A stretch of 64,000 bases of DNA from JBFMFR01 sp040752025 (GTDB lineage: Bacteria; Chloroflexota; Anaerolineae; Anaerolineales; UBA4823): the NCBI GenBank assembly GCA_040752025.1, contig JBFMFR010000011.1, positions 62,001 to 126,000 on the forward strand, in the 5' to 3' direction. The notes beneath the pieces are model-generated. The model was not told the DNA's origin. It did not search any database and saw nothing but the letters and a program-made list of their open reading frames with translations. A program made the position numbers and the translations under genes. Below, piece after piece: positions 7,602-15,730 of this stretch (the stretch's first letter is position 1; each line of letters opens with the position of its first letter).

Positions 7602-8657
7602 ATGAGTAGTGGAAAAAACACCCGCGCCCCCCTGGGCGTGTGCATCCTGGGCTGCGGCATGATGGGCAACATCCACGCTGCCCATTGGCAAGCCCTGCCC
7701 GAGGCGCACATCGTGGCTGTGGTCGACATCCTCGGAGACCGCGCCCAGGCTATGGCCCAGCAGTACGGGCTGGACACCTGGTACAGCGACTACCGCCAGG
7801 CCGTGGCTCTGCCCGAGGTGGAGGTGGTCTCGGTGTGCGTGCCCACTCACTTGCATGCCGAAATGAGCATCCAGGCCATGCAGCACGGCAAACACGTGTT
7901 GTGCGAAAAGCCCATGGCGCTGCACGTGGATCAGGCCGAGGCCATGCTGCGCGCCGCCAGCACGCACAACGTTAAGCTGGGGATCGGCTTCATGCGCCGC
8001 CACTCGCCGCTGCTGGAGCAATTGCGCCAGCAGGTGCAGGCCAGCCGCCTGGGACAGCCCGCCTTGTATTACGCGGCCGACATCCGCCAGGTGCGCCCCA
8101 AGATCGCCATGCACGACGCCAACCAGAACGGCGGCCCGGCCCTGGACATGGCGGTGCACGTGCTGGATGTGTGGGCTTACGTGTTCGATTCGCCGCCAGC
8201 GGCGGTTTTCGCCCAGGGCACGGCCCTGGCCCGCCAGCGCCCGGAGCTGGCCGCCATCCAGGAGATCGCCCCGGACACCGCCACGCTGGTGGTGCGCTAC
8301 GCCTCCGGCGATACCGGCACCTTCGTGGTGAGCTGGGGGCTGCCGCCAGGAGTCAACCCCCCCGAACAGCCCGACCAGGTGTACACCGCCGGCGGCCTGA
8401 TCGAGGCTACCTGGAAAGCCAGGCAGCAGTCCTTGCGTCAAATGGTGGAAGGCGGCGAATGGCAAGAACTGGCCCTGTACGAAGAAGATATGTACCAGCG
8501 CGAAATCGCCGGCATGGCGCGCTGGATACTGGAGCGACCTGAAGGGTCGCCTGGCCAGGGTTTCCCGGCGACCGGCGAAACCGGCCTGGCGGCGCTGCGT
8601 GTGGCCCGCGCCGCGCTGGAATCGATCGAGACCGGCAAAGCGGTAGCGCTGGCCTAA
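7602..8657 (+). CDS. Gfo/Idh/MocA-family NAD(P)-dependent oxidoreductase
   Basis: The 351-residue protein has an N-terminal Rossmann fold with ILGCGMMGN at about 15-23, then V-C-V-P-T-H-L-H, and the family EKP motif in VLCEKPMALH near residue 100. The C-terminal alpha/beta domain has GGPALDMAVHVLDVW with the usual catalytic D and H. It should oxidise a sugar, inositol or related polyol and probably acts with the isomerase just upstream. A structured palindrome at 8534-8590 lies in the C-terminal part, where the protein has a Gly/Pro-rich run. The last four bases overlap the convergent NTPase gene. Confidence 0.92.
   Translation: MSSGKNTRAPLGVCILGCGMMGNIHAAHWQALPEAHIVAVVDILGDRAQAMAQQYGLDTWYSDYRQAVALPEVEVVSVCVPTHLHAEMSIQAMQHGKHVLCEKPMALHVDQAEAMLRAASTHNVKLGIGFMRRHSPLLEQLRQQVQASRLGQPALYYAADIRQVRPKIAMHDANQNGGPALDMAVHVLDVWAYVFDSPPAAVFAQGTALARQRPELAAIQEIAPDTATLVVRYASGDTGTFVVSWGLPPGVNPPEQPDQVYTAGGLIEATWKARQQSLRQMVEGGEWQELALYEEDMYQREIAGMARWILERPEGSPGQGFPATGETGLAALRVARAALESIETGKAVALA
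8534..8590. repeat. Intragenic palindromic region in the oxidoreductase gene
   Basis: GCGACC-TGAAG-GGTCGC (8534-8550) has the same 6+5+6 geometry as the 17-bp hairpin family but a different loop. It is followed by a second dyad in which GGTTTC (8559) pairs with GAAACC (8577) inside outer GCCAGG/CCTGGC arms. Confidence 0.45.
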
Positions 8658-9223
8658 AGCTCTGCCAATAAATCGAACTTACCTGGCCCGCCCGCCGGGA
8701 TCACCCCGGCGGCGGGCCAGCGCTGCTGCGCCTGGGAGAGCAGCGAAGGGCGCACCACTACCAGGGCCAGCCGGTAAGCGCCTCCCGAGATGGCGTGCAG
8801 GCCAGCCTGCCAACCCTGGCCTTGAAGGAACTCGAGCGGGCCCAGTTCGTCTACGATGAGCACATCGCAGGGCGTGGCCTGCTGCAGCACAGTATTGCCC
8901 CACTCCAGCGCCTGCAGATCAAAAGACCAGCCGAGATCGAAGGATGACCTGGTGGGATTGGGCGACTGATTGAGGCTGCACCTGCCCTCCAGCGGCGCAG
9001 CCCGGCTCGCCAGCAAGCGGCGCTCACCGCTGCGCACATCCTCGACCTGAATGGCAATCTTCTCGCCCGCTTCGAAAACGCCGGGAGAAAGCACACCGGC
9101 TACATCCAGGCCAGAAAGGCGCGCCTGGGCGGCCTGGCGCTGGCAGAGCAGCGTCTTCCCCGCCCCGCGCTCACCCGTTATGAGCCATAGCTGCCCCACT
9201 GGGCCAGCACGCTTCACGTCCAC
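8654..9223 (-). CDS. P-loop nucleoside-triphosphatase (NTPase_1/THEP1-like)
   Basis: A 189-residue P-loop protein with Walker A GERGAGKT near residue 20 and Walker B DVLIVDELGPLEF near 120, the DELGP form typical of THEP1-type NTPases. These hydrolyse NTPs; the biological role is poorly known. It begins with GTG and overlaps the end of the upstream ABC ATPase gene by 10 bases, so it is translationally coupled to the transporter. That suggests a role in handling the imported compound, but this is inference. It converges with the oxidoreductase gene with a 4-base overlap. Confidence 0.85.
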   Translation of the reverse strand: MDVKRAGPVGQLWLITGERGAGKTLLCQRQAAQARLSGLDVAGVLSPGVFEAGEKIAIQVEDVRSGERRLLASRAAPLEGRCSLNQSPNPTRSSFDLGWSFDLQALEWGNTVLQQATPCDVLIVDELGPLEFLQGQGWQAGLHAISGGAYRLALVVVRPSLLSQAQQRWPAAGVIPAGGPGKFDLLAEL

Positions 9224-9996
9224 AAGATCACCTTGCGCCCGTCTAAGGAATGCACCTGGATGGACAGGCCGTAGAGTGCGCTCAAATTTTCGGCAGTCAG
9301 CATATCTCCTACCGGGCCGCTGGCAAGCACTGCGCCGGCGCGCACCAACACCAGGTGGGTGGCGATCATCACCGCCAGCTCCGGCTCGTGGGTGGTCAGC
9401 AGGATGGTCACGCCCTCAGCAGACAGGCGGCGCAGCAGATCCAACAGGCGCGCCTTGTTGCTCAGATCCAGGTGCGCAGTCGGCTCATCCAACAAGAGCA
9501 GGCGCGGTTGCTGCGCCAGGGCACGCGCCATCATGGCCATCTGGCGCTCGCCGCCGCTCAGGCTGTTGATCGAGCGGGCAGCCATCCCCTCCAGGCCTAC
9601 TTGCGCCAGGGCGTGCAGCGCCACCTGCCGGTCGCTTTCGCCGGGCATCTCCAACGGGTGGAGATAGGGTGTGCGGCCGAACAGGGCATAATCCCACAGC
9701 GAATACTCGAAGGGAATGCGCTCACTCTGCGGCACCAGGCCCATGCGCTGGCCAATTTCACGGCGGGAGAACTCGCTCAATGGCCGGCCTTCCAGCATCA
9801 CCTGGCCGCTGCGTGGCAGCAAGCGTCCCAGCGCGGTGTGCAGCAGCGTTGTTTTCCCGGCGCCGTTAGGACCGAGGATCGCCATCACGCTGCCAACAGG
9901 CACTTCCAGGGATAAATGCCTGAGCGCTTCGATGTCACGTACATAACCGAAGGATACTTCCCGAAACGCCAGCAAGGTTTCACCGGAGGCGTTCAT
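9214..9996 (-). CDS. FecCD-type ABC transporter, ATP-binding subunit
   Basis: The 260-residue ATPase drives import through the permease encoded just upstream. It has Walker A GPNGAGKTT at about 43, a Q-loop V-P-Q-S-E, signature LSGGERQ near 142, Walker B LLLLDEPTAHLD near 162 and the H-switch TTHEP near 200. The family is that of iron-siderophore, haem, cobalamin or molybdate (MolC-like) importers. It overlaps the permease gene by 4 bases and the NTPase gene by 10. A cytosolic dimer at the inner membrane is expected. Confidence 0.95.
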   Translation of the reverse strand: MNASGETLLAFREVSFGYVRDIEALRHLSLEVPVGSVMAILGPNGAGKTTLLHTALGRLLPRSGQVMLEGRPLSEFSRREIGQRMGLVPQSERIPFEYSLWDYALFGRTPYLHPLEMPGESDRQVALHALAQVGLEGMAARSINSLSGGERQMAMMARALAQQPRLLLLDEPTAHLDLSNKARLLDLLRRLSAEGVTILLTTHEPELAVMIATHLVLVRAGAVLASGPVGDMLTAENLSALYGLSIQVHSLDGRKVILWT

Positions 9997-10961
9997 CGCT
10001 GCACCTTGACATTCTGCGTGACCATGAGCAGGATGAAGAACGCTGCCCCTGCCAGTGATGTAAAAATGCCCAGGGGGATCTCGCCGGCCAATAAGGTGCG
10101 CGAGAGATCATCGCACAGGATGGTGAAGATGGCGCCAACCAGCATCGAGGCAGGCAGCGCCAGGCGCGCATCCGCTCCAAACAGGCGGCGGGCGATGTGC
10201 GGAATGAGCAGCCCCACCCAGCCCACCATGCCGCTCACCGAAACGACCGCCGCGGTAGCGGCAGTGGCAGCCACCAGCAGCAGCGCCCGCTCGCGCCCCG
10301 GCGCCAGCCCCAGCGAAAAAGCGGTTTCGTCTTCCAGGGAGAGGATATTCAAGCGCCAGCGCATCCGGTACAGAACATATAGACCCAGCAGGGTGACCAC
10401 CAGGATGGATTTCAAGCGCGCCCAGGTGATGCTGTACAGCCCGCCTAGCAGCCAGAAAGTGATCTCGGGCAACTGGCTGAGCGGGTCGGCGACGTATTTC
10501 AGCACGCCCAGCCCGGCGGAAAACATGGCTGAAACGGCGATACCGGCCAACACCAGGCGCAGCACCCAGCCTCCGAAGCGCACACGCCGCGCCAGCAGAT
10601 AAGAGGCGCCCAGCCCCAGAAAGGCAAAAAACGTAGCGCTGGACTGCACCAACCAGGCAGTGTTACCCAGAAAAATGATGCTGAAGGCTGCGCCAAAAGC
10701 TGCCCCCTGCGAGACGCCCAGGAAGCCCGGCTCGACCAGCGGATTGCCGAAGAGCATCTGGAAGACTTCACCGGCAGCAGCCAGGCTCATCCCCAGCAGC
10801 AAAGCGGTGAGCAGGCGCGGCAGGCGCAGGTTCCACACCAGCCGCTGCGCCAGTTCATCGCTGGCGAGGCGCTCGAGGGATAGGAAACCCGCGGATGGGT
10901 AACGCCCGAAGAATAAAGAAAAAACCAGGACGACAGCCAGCAGCAGAGTCAGAACGAACAA
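9993..10961 (-). CDS. FecCD-type ABC transporter permease
   Basis: A hydrophobic protein of about 322 residues with the family marks RLPRLLTALLLGMSLAAAGE near residue 48, FGNPLVEPGFLGVSQGAAFG near 70, and GWVGLLIPHIARRLFG near 245, which contacts the ATPase. About ten membrane helices are expected. The start is uncertain: TTG at 10961 is used, with no strong ribosome site, and no ATG lies between it and the upstream stop. It pairs with the ATPase (4-base overlap) and the binding protein. Confidence 0.92.
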   Translation of the reverse strand: MFVLTLLLAVVLVFSLFFGRYPSAGFLSLERLASDELAQRLVWNLRLPRLLTALLLGMSLAAAGEVFQMLFGNPLVEPGFLGVSQGAAFGAAFSIIFLGNTAWLVQSSATFFAFLGLGASYLLARRVRFGGWVLRLVLAGIAVSAMFSAGLGVLKYVADPLSQLPEITFWLLGGLYSITWARLKSILVVTLLGLYVLYRMRWRLNILSLEDETAFSLGLAPGRERALLLVAATAATAAVVSVSGMVGWVGLLIPHIARRLFGADARLALPASMLVGAIFTILCDDLSRTLLAGEIPLGIFTSLAGAAFFILLMVTQNVKVQR

Positions 10962-11011
10962 GGCTCTGCTGCTGGAATTGAGAACCTTCGTTGCTGTAGG
11001 ATCAGCGGTGG

Positions 11012-12145
11012 TCAGGGCAGGTCTCCGCCGAACAGGGGCCGGATGTTTTCCGAGAAGGACGCCTGGCTGATACCGTACAGTTCGGTGAAAAAGGTCTGGG
11101 CCTCCGCCTGGATATCGATATCGGAGAAAAGATCGGGGTGCAGTTTGGTTGCCAGCCAGGTCAGGCCCATGATCCAGCGTGAATCAGCCTGATCCCAACT
11201 GATCATATCGCTGGCGAAACCATACAGCTTGCCCTCCTGCACGGCGCGCAGGGACTGCCACTGAGGATCGGCTTTTAGAAGCTCAACCACTTCATTCACC
11301 GGCCGGAAATAGGAGATGATATAAATCTGGTCGGCGTCCCAGGCTGCCACCTGCTCCAGGGTGACCTTGGTCCAACCTTTACCCAGGTTGGCATCTTTCC
11401 AGATCGGGTTACCGCCGGCGGTTTCCACCAGGATGGTCTGCATCCAGCTCATGGGAGGCACGTTGAAGGCTACTTCGCCGTCCTTGTCGTTGTAATACAG
11501 CAGCAGGGTCCTGGGCTTTTCTTCATCTTTCAACCCGCTGGTTTTCTGGGTGATGCGCTCCACGCGCCCACGGTAGAACTCGGCCACCTTTTGGGCGCGC
11601 CCCTCATCCTGGAAAAGTTGGCCCAGGGTCGCCAGGTCGCGGTAATACTGCTCCGGGGTTTCGAAGTCGACGTACACCACGGGGATACCCAGGGTTTCGA
11701 GTGGAGCGCCCAGCGATTCGGCCAGGTAGCTTTTTAGAATCACCGCATCCGGTTTTTCAGCCGCGAGCTGCTCGGAGCTAACATCGTTATCGTATTTAGA
11801 TTTACCTTCATAATTCGGGTCGATAACAGCCAGGAAGTTTCCGGTACCCTGGGTGCCCTTGCCCAAAACCGCAATGCGCTCCACCGCCTGTGGGAACAGG
11901 TACAGGGCATCGGCCACCAGCAGGTTGGCCTTGCCCGCCAGAGCGATGCGCTGCGGGACAGACTCGAACCTCACCTGGCGGCCGAGGGCATCGGTAACCG
12001 TAAAGCCCGTTGCCGCCGCCTGGGTCGGGGCAGTCTCCGCAGCCGTTGTAGCGGGAGCGGGATTGGCCTGGGTTGGCGCAGCCGGGCTGCAGGCTGCCAG
12101 GAATAGAGCCAGAGCGAAAACGAAACTGATATGTTTTATAAACAC
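11012..12145 (-). CDS. ABC transporter substrate-binding lipoprotein (BtuF/FepB type)
   Basis: A GTG at 12145 lies 6 bases after AAGGAG and gives MFIKHIS followed by a hydrophobic stretch and the lipobox L-A-A-C, so this 377-residue form is preferred over longer in-frame starts. After an Ala/Pro/Thr linker comes a periplasmic-binding domain of the FecCD-importer class: T-D-A-L-G-R-Q-V-R-F, P-D-A-V-I-L, and a C-terminal G-L-T-W-L-A-T-K-L-H-P. The ligand may be a siderophore, haem, corrinoid or oxyanion. The divergent molybdenum-cofactor gene makes molybdate worth testing, as in MolABC systems. No cobalamin riboswitch was seen upstream. Confidence 0.9.
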   Translation of the reverse strand: MFIKHISFVFALALFLAACSPAAPTQANPAPATTAAETAPTQAAATGFTVTDALGRQVRFESVPQRIALAGKANLLVADALYLFPQAVERIAVLGKGTQGTGNFLAVIDPNYEGKSKYDNDVSSEQLAAEKPDAVILKSYLAESLGAPLETLGIPVVYVDFETPEQYYRDLATLGQLFQDEGRAQKVAEFYRGRVERITQKTSGLKDEEKPRTLLLYYNDKDGEVAFNVPPMSWMQTILVETAGGNPIWKDANLGKGWTKVTLEQVAAWDADQIYIISYFRPVNEVVELLKADPQWQSLRAVQEGKLYGFASDMISWDQADSRWIMGLTWLATKLHPDLFSDIDIQAEAQTFFTELYGISQASFSENIRPLFGGDLP

Positions 12146-12195
12146 CTTTTTCTCCTTGTTTAGCGGCATTGAAATCGCTGCCAGATGCACGCGCC

Positions 12196-12735
12196 TCAAG
12201 AATAATTCTCGACAATATCTAACCACTCTAAAATAGCTTGCACCTGGCCAATACGATATTGGTAAATCAGCCATTCATAAGGCCTTTCAACCTGTAAAAC
12301 CTCGGCCTGCGCTTGAAAAGCAGCCAACCACTGCTGGCAAGATGCTCGCTGCGCCTGCACCAGGGCATGCAGGCATGCCTCGCCCTCCTGGCGAGCAAAG
12401 AACATCTTGGCCATAAACTCCTGGCGCACCTGGCGGCTGTTCGGCACGGGGCGAGACAACCAATCCCGGAAAACTTCTACCCCTTGCGCAGTCAGCGAAT
12501 ACATTTTCCGGGGTGGGCGCGGTTCCTGAGATTGCAAAGCGCTGGTTACCAGGCCGCGCCCTTCCAGTTTTGCCAGCAGCGCATAAAGCTGGCTTTGCTT
12601 GATGCGCCAGATCATCCCCAGATCCTGTCTAGCAGAAAACTGCTGGTGGATGCTGTAGCCATGCAAAGATCCCTGGCGCAGCAAACCCAGCAAGATAAGT
12701 TCTAGAGTCAACGGTCGAGAAGTCATCGGGCTCAT
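12196..12735 (-). CDS. PadR-family transcriptional regulator
   Basis: The ATG at 12735 follows AAGGAGTGAAT with ideal spacing, giving 179 residues. The N-terminal PadR winged helix has T-L-E-L-I-L-L-G-L-L, H-G-Y-S-I-H-Q, Q-S-Q-L-Y-A-L-L-A-K-L-E-G-R-G-L-V and K-M-Y-S-L-T-A-Q-G. The helical C-terminal half is the dimerisation region. It is the first gene of the ABC importer operon (50 bases before the binding protein) and lies back to back with the molybdenum-cofactor gene, so it probably controls one or both; the signal is unknown. Confidence 0.92.
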   Translation of the reverse strand: MSPMTSRPLTLELILLGLLRQGSLHGYSIHQQFSARQDLGMIWRIKQSQLYALLAKLEGRGLVTSALQSQEPRPPRKMYSLTAQGVEVFRDWLSRPVPNSRQVRQEFMAKMFFARQEGEACLHALVQAQRASCQQWLAAFQAQAEVLQVERPYEWLIYQYRIGQVQAILEWLDIVENYS

Positions 12736-12791
12736 ATTCACTCCTTGAATACTCAAGAGATAAGTATACATCAAGTCGATCCATTTTGGTA

Positions 12792-12797
12792 TATAAT
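12792..12797 (+). promoter_or_regulatory. TATAAT -10 box for the YqeC-MocA gene
   Basis: A perfect TATAAT ends 7 bases before the GTG at 12805, so the transcript may start at or next to the start codon (leaderless). The -35 region is poor. Confidence 0.5.
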
Positions 12798-12804
12798 CCC
12801 TGCC

Positions 12805-14154
12805 GTGATTGATTTCAGCTCCACCACTCTACGCCTGGGAAAAGCGCCTTGCCTGGCCATCACCGGCGCAGGCGGCAAGACCAGCGCCCTGCTGCGCCTG
12901 GCGCGCAGCTTCACCCCGCCCGTGCTGCTCGCCGCCAGCGCCCACATGGGCGCCTGGCAGCTTGGGCTGGCCGACGAACACCACGTGATCACCACGCTCG
13001 AAGAACTGGCCTCCTTCGAGACGCGCCTGCCGCAGAAAGTGCTGCTGTTCACCGGCCCGCTGCGAGCTGACCAGCAGCGCACGCACGGCCTGGAGCCACA
13101 TCTCCTGGAGAGATTGGGGCAACTGGCCGCGGCGCACCAGGCCCCCCTGTTGATCGAGGCGGATGGCGCCCGGCGGCTGCCGCTCAAGGCCCCGGCGGCG
13201 CACGAGCCGCCCATCCCCGCCTTCGTGGAGCAGGTGCTGGTGGTTGCCGGGCTGTCCGCCGTGGGAAAGGCGCTCAGCGAGGAAAATGTCTACGGCGCGG
13301 AGCGTTTCGCCGCGCTGAGCGGCCTGCCCGTGGGCGCGGCGCTCGACCTGCCCGCCATCGCCAGGGTGTTGGCGCACCCTGCAGGCGGGCTGAAGAATAT
13401 CCCGCCCGGCGCCCGGCGGCTGGCGCTGCTCAACCAGGCCGATACCCCCGAGCTGCAAGCCGGCGCTGCAGAAACCGCCGCCAGCCTGCTCGAGGCCTTC
13501 GAGGCGGTGGGGGTGGCGGCGCTGCACGGCGCTGACCCAGGCGGGCCGGCGGCGCAGCTTTATGGCCTACACGAACCGCTCTCCATCGTCATCCTGGCGG
13601 CTGGCGCGGCCAGCCGCATGGGAGCGCCCAAGCTGCTGCTGCCCTGGCGCGGCCAGCCCGTGATCCGCCACGTGGCGGACACCGCCCTGGCCTGCGGCGC
13701 CAGCGAAGTGACCGTGGTCACCGGCGCGCACGCCCAGGAAATCCGCCAGGCGCTGCAAGGGCTGCCGCTTCACTTTGCCCATAACCCGGATTGGGAAGCC
13801 GGGCAGAGCACTTCCGTGACTGCCGCCATGCGCCAGCTCTCGCGGCGCGCCGGCAGCGCCCTGTTCCTGCTGGGCGACCAGCCGCACATCCCGGCAGCGC
13901 TGGTGCGGGCCCTGGTCCAACACCACGCCCAGAACCTGGCCGCCATCACTGCCCCGGAAGTCGGGGGGCAGCGCGCCAACCCGGTGCTGTTCGATCGGGA
14001 TACTTTCGCCGAACTGGCCGCCCTGAGCGGCGAGGCTGGTGGGCGGCAGCTCTTCGCCCGCTACGCTGAGCGCCTGGCGCGGCTGCCCTGGGATGACGAG
14101 CGCCTGCTGTTCGACCTGGACACTCCCGAAGATTACCAACGCCTGGTAGAATGA
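12805..14154 (+). CDS. YqeC-MocA fusion: molybdenum hydroxylase maturation protein
   Basis: Two domains are fused in about 449 residues. Residues 1-250 are YqeC-like, with the P-loop GAGGKTSALL near 18 and LIEADGARRLPLKAP near 115. From about 260 on is a MocA/MobA-like nucleotidyltransferase with VILAAGAASRMGAPKLLLPW, LFLLGDQPHIP and L-F-D-L-D-T-P-E-D-Y-Q-R-L. MocA adds CMP to molybdopterin for xanthine-dehydrogenase-type enzymes, and YqeC is tied to the same group. An in-frame ATG at 12745 lies upstream of the TATAAT box, so the GTG at 12805 is chosen. The MFS gene overlaps the stop by 4 bases. Confidence 0.88.
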   Translation: MIDFSSTTLRLGKAPCLAITGAGGKTSALLRLARSFTPPVLLAASAHMGAWQLGLADEHHVITTLEELASFETRLPQKVLLFTGPLRADQQRTHGLEPHLLERLGQLAAAHQAPLLIEADGARRLPLKAPAAHEPPIPAFVEQVLVVAGLSAVGKALSEENVYGAERFAALSGLPVGAALDLPAIARVLAHPAGGLKNIPPGARRLALLNQADTPELQAGAAETAASLLEAFEAVGVAALHGADPGGPAAQLYGLHEPLSIVILAAGAASRMGAPKLLLPWRGQPVIRHVADTALACGASEVTVVTGAHAQEIRQALQGLPLHFAHNPDWEAGQSTSVTAAMRQLSRRAGSALFLLGDQPHIPAALVRALVQHHAQNLAAITAPEVGGQRANPVLFDRDTFAELAALSGEAGGRQLFARYAERLARLPWDDERLLFDLDTPEDYQRLVE

Positions 14155-15545
14155 CAGGCGTGAACACATCGACGCCGGACAGCGACGATCCTTCTGAAAC
14201 CACCGCCATCAAGCGCCCCTCCCGGGGCATGCTGATTTTCACCCTGGTGTGGGCCGGGCAACTGGTCTCCACCCTGGGCTCCGGCCTGACCGGATTCGCC
14301 CTGGGCATCTGGATCTACCAGGCTACCGGCTCGCCCACGCTCTTCGCCATCAACCTGCTGGTGTGGATGCTGCCGAACATCGCCGTCGCCCCGCTGGCCG
14401 GCGTGCTGGCCGACCGCTGGGAGCGCCGCCTGGTGATGCTGCTCAGCGACAGCGGCGCCGGGCTGAGCTCGCTGTTCATCGTAGTCATGCTGTGGAGCGG
14501 CGAGCTGCAAGTCTGGCACGTCTACCTGGCGACTTTCTTCAACTCGGCCTTCAGCGCCTTCCAGTGGCCGGCCTATTCAGCTGCCACTTCCCTGCTGGTG
14601 CCCAAGCAGCACCTCGGGCGGGCGGGCGGCATGACCCAGGTTGGCGAGGCGATCAGCGAGTTAGCTACGCCCGCCATCGCTGGGGCGCTGTTCGTCACCG
14701 CCGGGCTGCCAGCCATCCTGCTGATCGACATCGCCAGCTACCTGGTCGCCCTGGCCACGCTGCTGGCGGTGCGCTTCCCGCGACCCAAAGCGACCGAGGA
14801 AGGCCAGGCCAGCCAGGGCTCCTTCTGGCGCGAGGCCTTCTACGGCTGGACTTACATCCGCCAGCGCCCTGGGCTGCTGGGCCTGTTGAGCGTCTTCGCC
14901 AGCCTAAACTTCCTGCTGAGCCTGACCTACCCGCTGCTGACTCCCATGCTGCTGGAGATGAGTTCCCCCGACATGGCCGGATACATCGCCTCGATCGGCG
15001 GGCTGGGCATGCTGGTGAGCACTGCGGCGATGAGCGCCTGGGGCGGCCCGCGGCGGCGCATCTATGGCATCGCCGCCGCCGAGATGCTGGCGGGCGCCTT
15101 CGCCCTGCTGCTGGGTCTGCGCCCGGAACTGCCCCTGATCGCCGCGGGCTGCTTCGGCATGATGCTGGTGCTGCCGGTTTCCAGCGCGTGCAGCCAGGCC
15201 ATCTGGCAGAGCAAGGTAGCCCAGGACGTGCAGGGGCGCGTCTTCGCCATGCGCAGGATGCTGGCTTTCTCGGTCATGCCGCTGGCCTACCTGCTGGCCG
15301 GGCCGCTGGCCGAGGGCGTCTTCGAGCCGCACATGGCCCCTGGGGGAAGGCTGGCGGCGCTGCTCGGGCCAGTTACGGGCGTCGGGCCAGGGCGCGGCAT
15401 GGGCGTGATGTTCGTCTGCGCCGGGGCGCTCTACACCCTGGTTGCCGCCCTGATCCTGCTGCTGCCGCGCATCCGGCGGGTGGAGTTCGAACTGCCGGAT
15501 GCCATCGGAGAGAACGGTGACGAGAGAGCAAATGGGTTGGAATAA
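14151..15545 (+). CDS. MFS transporter, DHA3-like exporter
   Basis: The 464-residue protein has about twelve membrane helices and an MFS motif-A variant in A-G-V-L-A-D-R-W-E-R-R near residue 85. The early segment GQLVSTLGSGLTGFALGIWI is typical of the DHA3 group, which includes macrolide and enterobactin exporters. It overlaps the YqeC-MocA gene by 4 bases (ATGA), so translation is coupled. What it exports is unknown. Confidence 0.9.
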   Translation: MTGVNTSTPDSDDPSETTAIKRPSRGMLIFTLVWAGQLVSTLGSGLTGFALGIWIYQATGSPTLFAINLLVWMLPNIAVAPLAGVLADRWERRLVMLLSDSGAGLSSLFIVVMLWSGELQVWHVYLATFFNSAFSAFQWPAYSAATSLLVPKQHLGRAGGMTQVGEAISELATPAIAGALFVTAGLPAILLIDIASYLVALATLLAVRFPRPKATEEGQASQGSFWREAFYGWTYIRQRPGLLGLLSVFASLNFLLSLTYPLLTPMLLEMSSPDMAGYIASIGGLGMLVSTAAMSAWGGPRRRIYGIAAAEMLAGAFALLLGLRPELPLIAAGCFGMMLVLPVSSACSQAIWQSKVAQDVQGRVFAMRRMLAFSVMPLAYLLAGPLAEGVFEPHMAPGGRLAALLGPVTGVGPGRGMGVMFVCAGALYTLVAALILLLPRIRRVEFELPDAIGENGDERANGLE

Positions 15546-15618
15546 GAAACTGCCCTGAAACCTGTGCGAACAACCTGATAAATTCGAGAGGTCAGGTAAA
15601 AAAACAACCGATCGCGGT

Positions 15619-15624
15619 TATAAT
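15619..15624 (+). promoter_or_regulatory. Candidate promoter and leader of the cNMP operon
   Basis: TATAAT lies about 107 bases before the ATG at 15731, in an AT-rich gap unlike the coding regions around it. The -35 box is weak. The leader contains AAAGGA before the start codon; no known riboswitch was recognised in it. Confidence 0.45.
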
Positions 15625-15730
15625 TTTGATTAACAGATGATTAGATCAAGAGATTTGGGGGCAAAAATCCGGGTAATGGTTGTTTGTAAACTTTTAGGAA
15701 GGTAAAGGTTACTACAAAGGATGATTCACC

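Noticed and set aside
12146..12195. Cobalamin riboswitch before the binding-protein gene
   Set aside because: The gap is only 50 bases and the divergent promoter gap is about 70 bases, too short for a B12 element, and no B12-box was seen.
14249..15520. A 423-codon open frame on the plus strand in another phase of the MFS gene
   Set aside because: Its product is Arg/Pro/Gly-rich with no fold or motif, and the MFS frame carries clear helices and coupling. It is a GC-bias shadow.
15625..15730. Possible c-di-GMP or other riboswitch in the leader of the cNMP operon
   Set aside because: The G-rich and A-rich words did not match any riboswitch core I know; left as leader only.
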